From Gracilinema caldarium DSM 7334 (GTDB lineage Bacteria; Spirochaetota; Spirochaetia; Treponematales; Breznakiellaceae), in contig NC_015732.1 in the NCBI RefSeq assembly GCF_000219725.1, forward strand, positions 1,612,001-1,676,000: 64,000 nucleotides of DNA, written 5' to 3'. Positions 62,733 to 64,000 of this stretch are shown one piece after another. Numbering within the stretch: the stretch's first letter is position 1; the number at the start of each line of letters is the position of its first letter. Below the pieces are notes generated by a model. It had not been told where the DNA came from. It searched no databases and saw only the letters and a program-made list of their open reading frames with translations. The translations under genes and the position numbers were made by a program.

Positions 62733-63401
62733 TCAGGGTTTTATTGACACTGTTTTTGTTATAGCCCCCACCTGTGCATCGGGATCTTCAGCCCAGAGAG
62801 CAATGTCGGTGGTTGCCGTTGAAAGCCCCAACCCCTTTAGATTACCTGAAAGGCTAGAAAGCGGTATGGAACGTGTCATGGTTCCCTCCATGTCATAACA
62901 CAGGAGGGTGTTTTTTGGATAAAAAGATATAACAGTAAAAGCATCTCCATTAATTATAAGCCGAGGGAATGGATACCTACTTTGCAGAGGTGCATCAAGG
63001 CCGATTGTTCTTTCAGCTCGTTCCCCGCCCAGATCGGTCAGGATAAGCCGGTAGAGGCCCCGGGGCAATGGTTGTCCATCAACCATAGTAAGGCGATGAC
63101 TCCCTACCCAAAGTTGACCATCCTTGTTTACCGTAATCCACTCGGTAGATTTCAAAGTCCAGTATAACTGCTGTTCATCATTGATAATATAGAGACTATC
63201 CAGGTCTTCCTTACCATCCTCATCCTGGGCAAGAACAAAGAGGCTGAGCTGTTCCCTAATACCATCTGCATCCTCATTATAGATGAGCTTTAAAATATAG
63301 TTTTGAATTTGTGGAGCAGACCGGGAACAGGAAAGCAGGTTCAAATTGATGAATACAAAGGACAGCAAGACTATCGTTATACCCGGATGGTTTCGGTGCA
63401 T
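62733..63401 (-). CDS. Lipoprotein of unknown function
   Basis: 222 aa from ATG 63401; the much longer open frame (to 63626) would run through the divergent photolyase gene and put the signal in the middle. The signal peptide ends in lipobox 'LLSC' (Cys about residue 24). The mature part is beta-rich ('SLYIINDEQQLYWTLK', 'GQLWVGSHRLTMVDG'), perhaps a small beta-sandwich. No family recognised. Confidence 0.7.
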   Translation of the reverse strand: MHRNHPGITIVLLSFVFINLNLLSCSRSAPQIQNYILKLIYNEDADGIREQLSLFVLAQDEDGKEDLDSLYIINDEQQLYWTLKSTEWITVNKDGQLWVGSHRLTMVDGQPLPRGLYRLILTDLGGERAERTIGLDAPLQSRYPFPRLIINGDAFTVISFYPKNTLLCYDMEGTMTRSIPLSSLSGNLKGLGLSTATTDIALWAEDPDAQVGAITKTVSIKP

Positions 63402-63455
63402 AGTCTTATAATATCGACCTTGTCTTTTCCCTGCAAGGGTATATATTCTATAAGC

Positions 63456-64000
63456 ATGCATAGAGCTCGGATCCACGAGTGCAACCGAAAAGAAGAACAG
63501 CCTGGCAGATATATCCTTTATTGGATGCAGGCTTCCATCAGGGGGCGAAGCAACTTGGCCCTCGATTACGCCGTAGAGGCTGCAAATCGCCGAGGGTTGC
63601 CCCTTATAACGGTCTTCTGCATCCAAGATAACTACCTTTCAGCTTCTCAAATTCACTACAAGTATCTTTTTGCGGGCCTCACCGAGGCACAGCAGAATTT
63701 AACAGAAAAAGGGATTGCCCTGTACCTTTATAAGGGGGATCCTATACAAATACTACCACTTCTGGCCCAGCATGCAGCCCTGGTAGTTCTTGATACGGGG
63801 TATCTGCGCCATCAGCGCATCTGGAGAACCAACCTAGGGTCAAGGCTTCCTTGTAGAACAATCTGGGTCGAATCCAATATTATCATACCCGTAGAAACCG
63901 CAAGTATTAAGGAAGAATGGTCAGCCTTTACCCTGCGCCGTAAAATCATCCCCCTTCTCGATGATTTTCTCGACCGCGCAACCGATGAAATCCCTCGATA
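63456..64000 (+). CDS. DNA photolyase, N-terminal part (runs off window)
   Basis: Open from ATG 63456 to the edge (181 codons). 'YWMQASIRGRSNLALDYAVEAAN' and 'LPLITVFCIQDNY' match class II cyclobutane pyrimidine dimer photolyases, whose N-terminal Rossmann domain begins just so; 'AALVVLDTGYLRH' continues the domain. The FAD-binding half is outside the window. The RBS is unclear. Confidence 0.85.
   Translation, partial: MHRARIHECNRKEEQPGRYILYWMQASIRGRSNLALDYAVEAANRRGLPLITVFCIQDNYLSASQIHYKYLFAGLTEAQQNLTEKGIALYLYKGDPIQILPLLAQHAALVVLDTGYLRHQRIWRTNLGSRLPCRTIWVESNIIIPVETASIKEEWSAFTLRRKIIPLLDDFLDRATDEIPR

Noticed and set aside
63402-63626. Long N-terminal extension of the lipoprotein
   Set aside because: It would bury the signal peptide and overlap the divergent photolyase start.
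1-64000. tRNA genes, rRNA genes or CRISPR arrays
   Set aside because: No intergenic gap shows a cloverleaf, rRNA sequence or regularly spaced direct repeats; nearly all the window is coding.

Overview
The window is a spirochaete chromosome segment, most likely a free-living Treponema. The pointers are Treponema-style flagellar rod genes (two FlgG-like proteins followed by a FlgJ-type rod-binding protein), ribosomal proteins L9 and S18 with unusual extensions, several spirochaete-type lipoproteins, and a mixture of housekeeping genes of medium G+C with a very A+T-rich glycan region. Species was not determined. No tRNA, rRNA or CRISPR array was seen.

Layout. (1) 1-5122: a CpXC-domain protein, then a minus-strand operon rpsF-ssb-rpsR-DUF2232 membrane protein-rplI-dnaB-ComFB-like gene, driven by a clear sigma-70-type promoter and with hairpins in the rpsF leader and between rplI and dnaB. 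(2) 5131-10148: plus-strand genes, namely a small helical protein behind a flagellar sigma-28-type promoter, an FAD dehydrogenase, rsmD, a TPR pair and rlmN. (3) 10122-16201: minus-strand genes, namely DUF445, a lipoprotein, a MutT-type Nudix enzyme, membrane proteins, the fused NAD(P)HX repair enzyme and a lipoprotein. (4) secA, then a SPOR-domain protein and a small exported protein. (5) 21055-51374: a large surface-glycan cluster. It opens with a LoaP/RfaH-like NusG paralogue and contains nucleotide-sugar enzymes (4,6-dehydratase, aminotransferase, UDP-glucose dehydrogenase, UDP-glucuronate epimerase), an ABC flippase, a Wzi-like outer-membrane protein, many glycosyltransferases, LicD, a CDP-alcohol phosphotransferase-like protein and a WbaP-type initiating transferase. 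A divergent xanthine-dehydrogenase-like trio, a winged-helix regulator with a promoter/operator, and an AroB-like synthase lie inside it. (6) 51340-53519: flgF-flgG-flgJ on the minus strand behind a second sigma-28-type promoter. (7) 53616-64000: a DMT exporter, metA, hrpB, paired membrane proteins, ligA, trmB, a lipoprotein and the start of a photolyase.

How the glycan cluster may work (inference): WbaP loads a sugar phosphate on undecaprenyl phosphate, the glycosyltransferases extend it with UDP-GlcA/GalA and an amino-deoxy sugar, LicD and the CDP-alcohol enzyme may add phospho-alcohol decorations, the PglK-like ABC protein flips the lipid-linked glycan, and the Wzi-like barrel presents it outside. 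No polymerase or ligase was recognised. Three marks of variability sit in the A+T-rich core (about 36-48 kb): an IS element that splits one glycosyltransferase, a run of nine C inside a propeller gene, and one glycosyltransferase on the opposite strand.

The most interesting points are the two matching sigma-28-type promoters (one of which assigns a motility role to an unknown gene), the LoaP gene with its adjacent hairpin, the divergent molybdenum-hydroxylase trio, the palindromic operator at 27813-27848, the C9 tract, the IS-split glycosyltransferase and the CDP-alcohol enzyme lacking its last catalytic aspartate.
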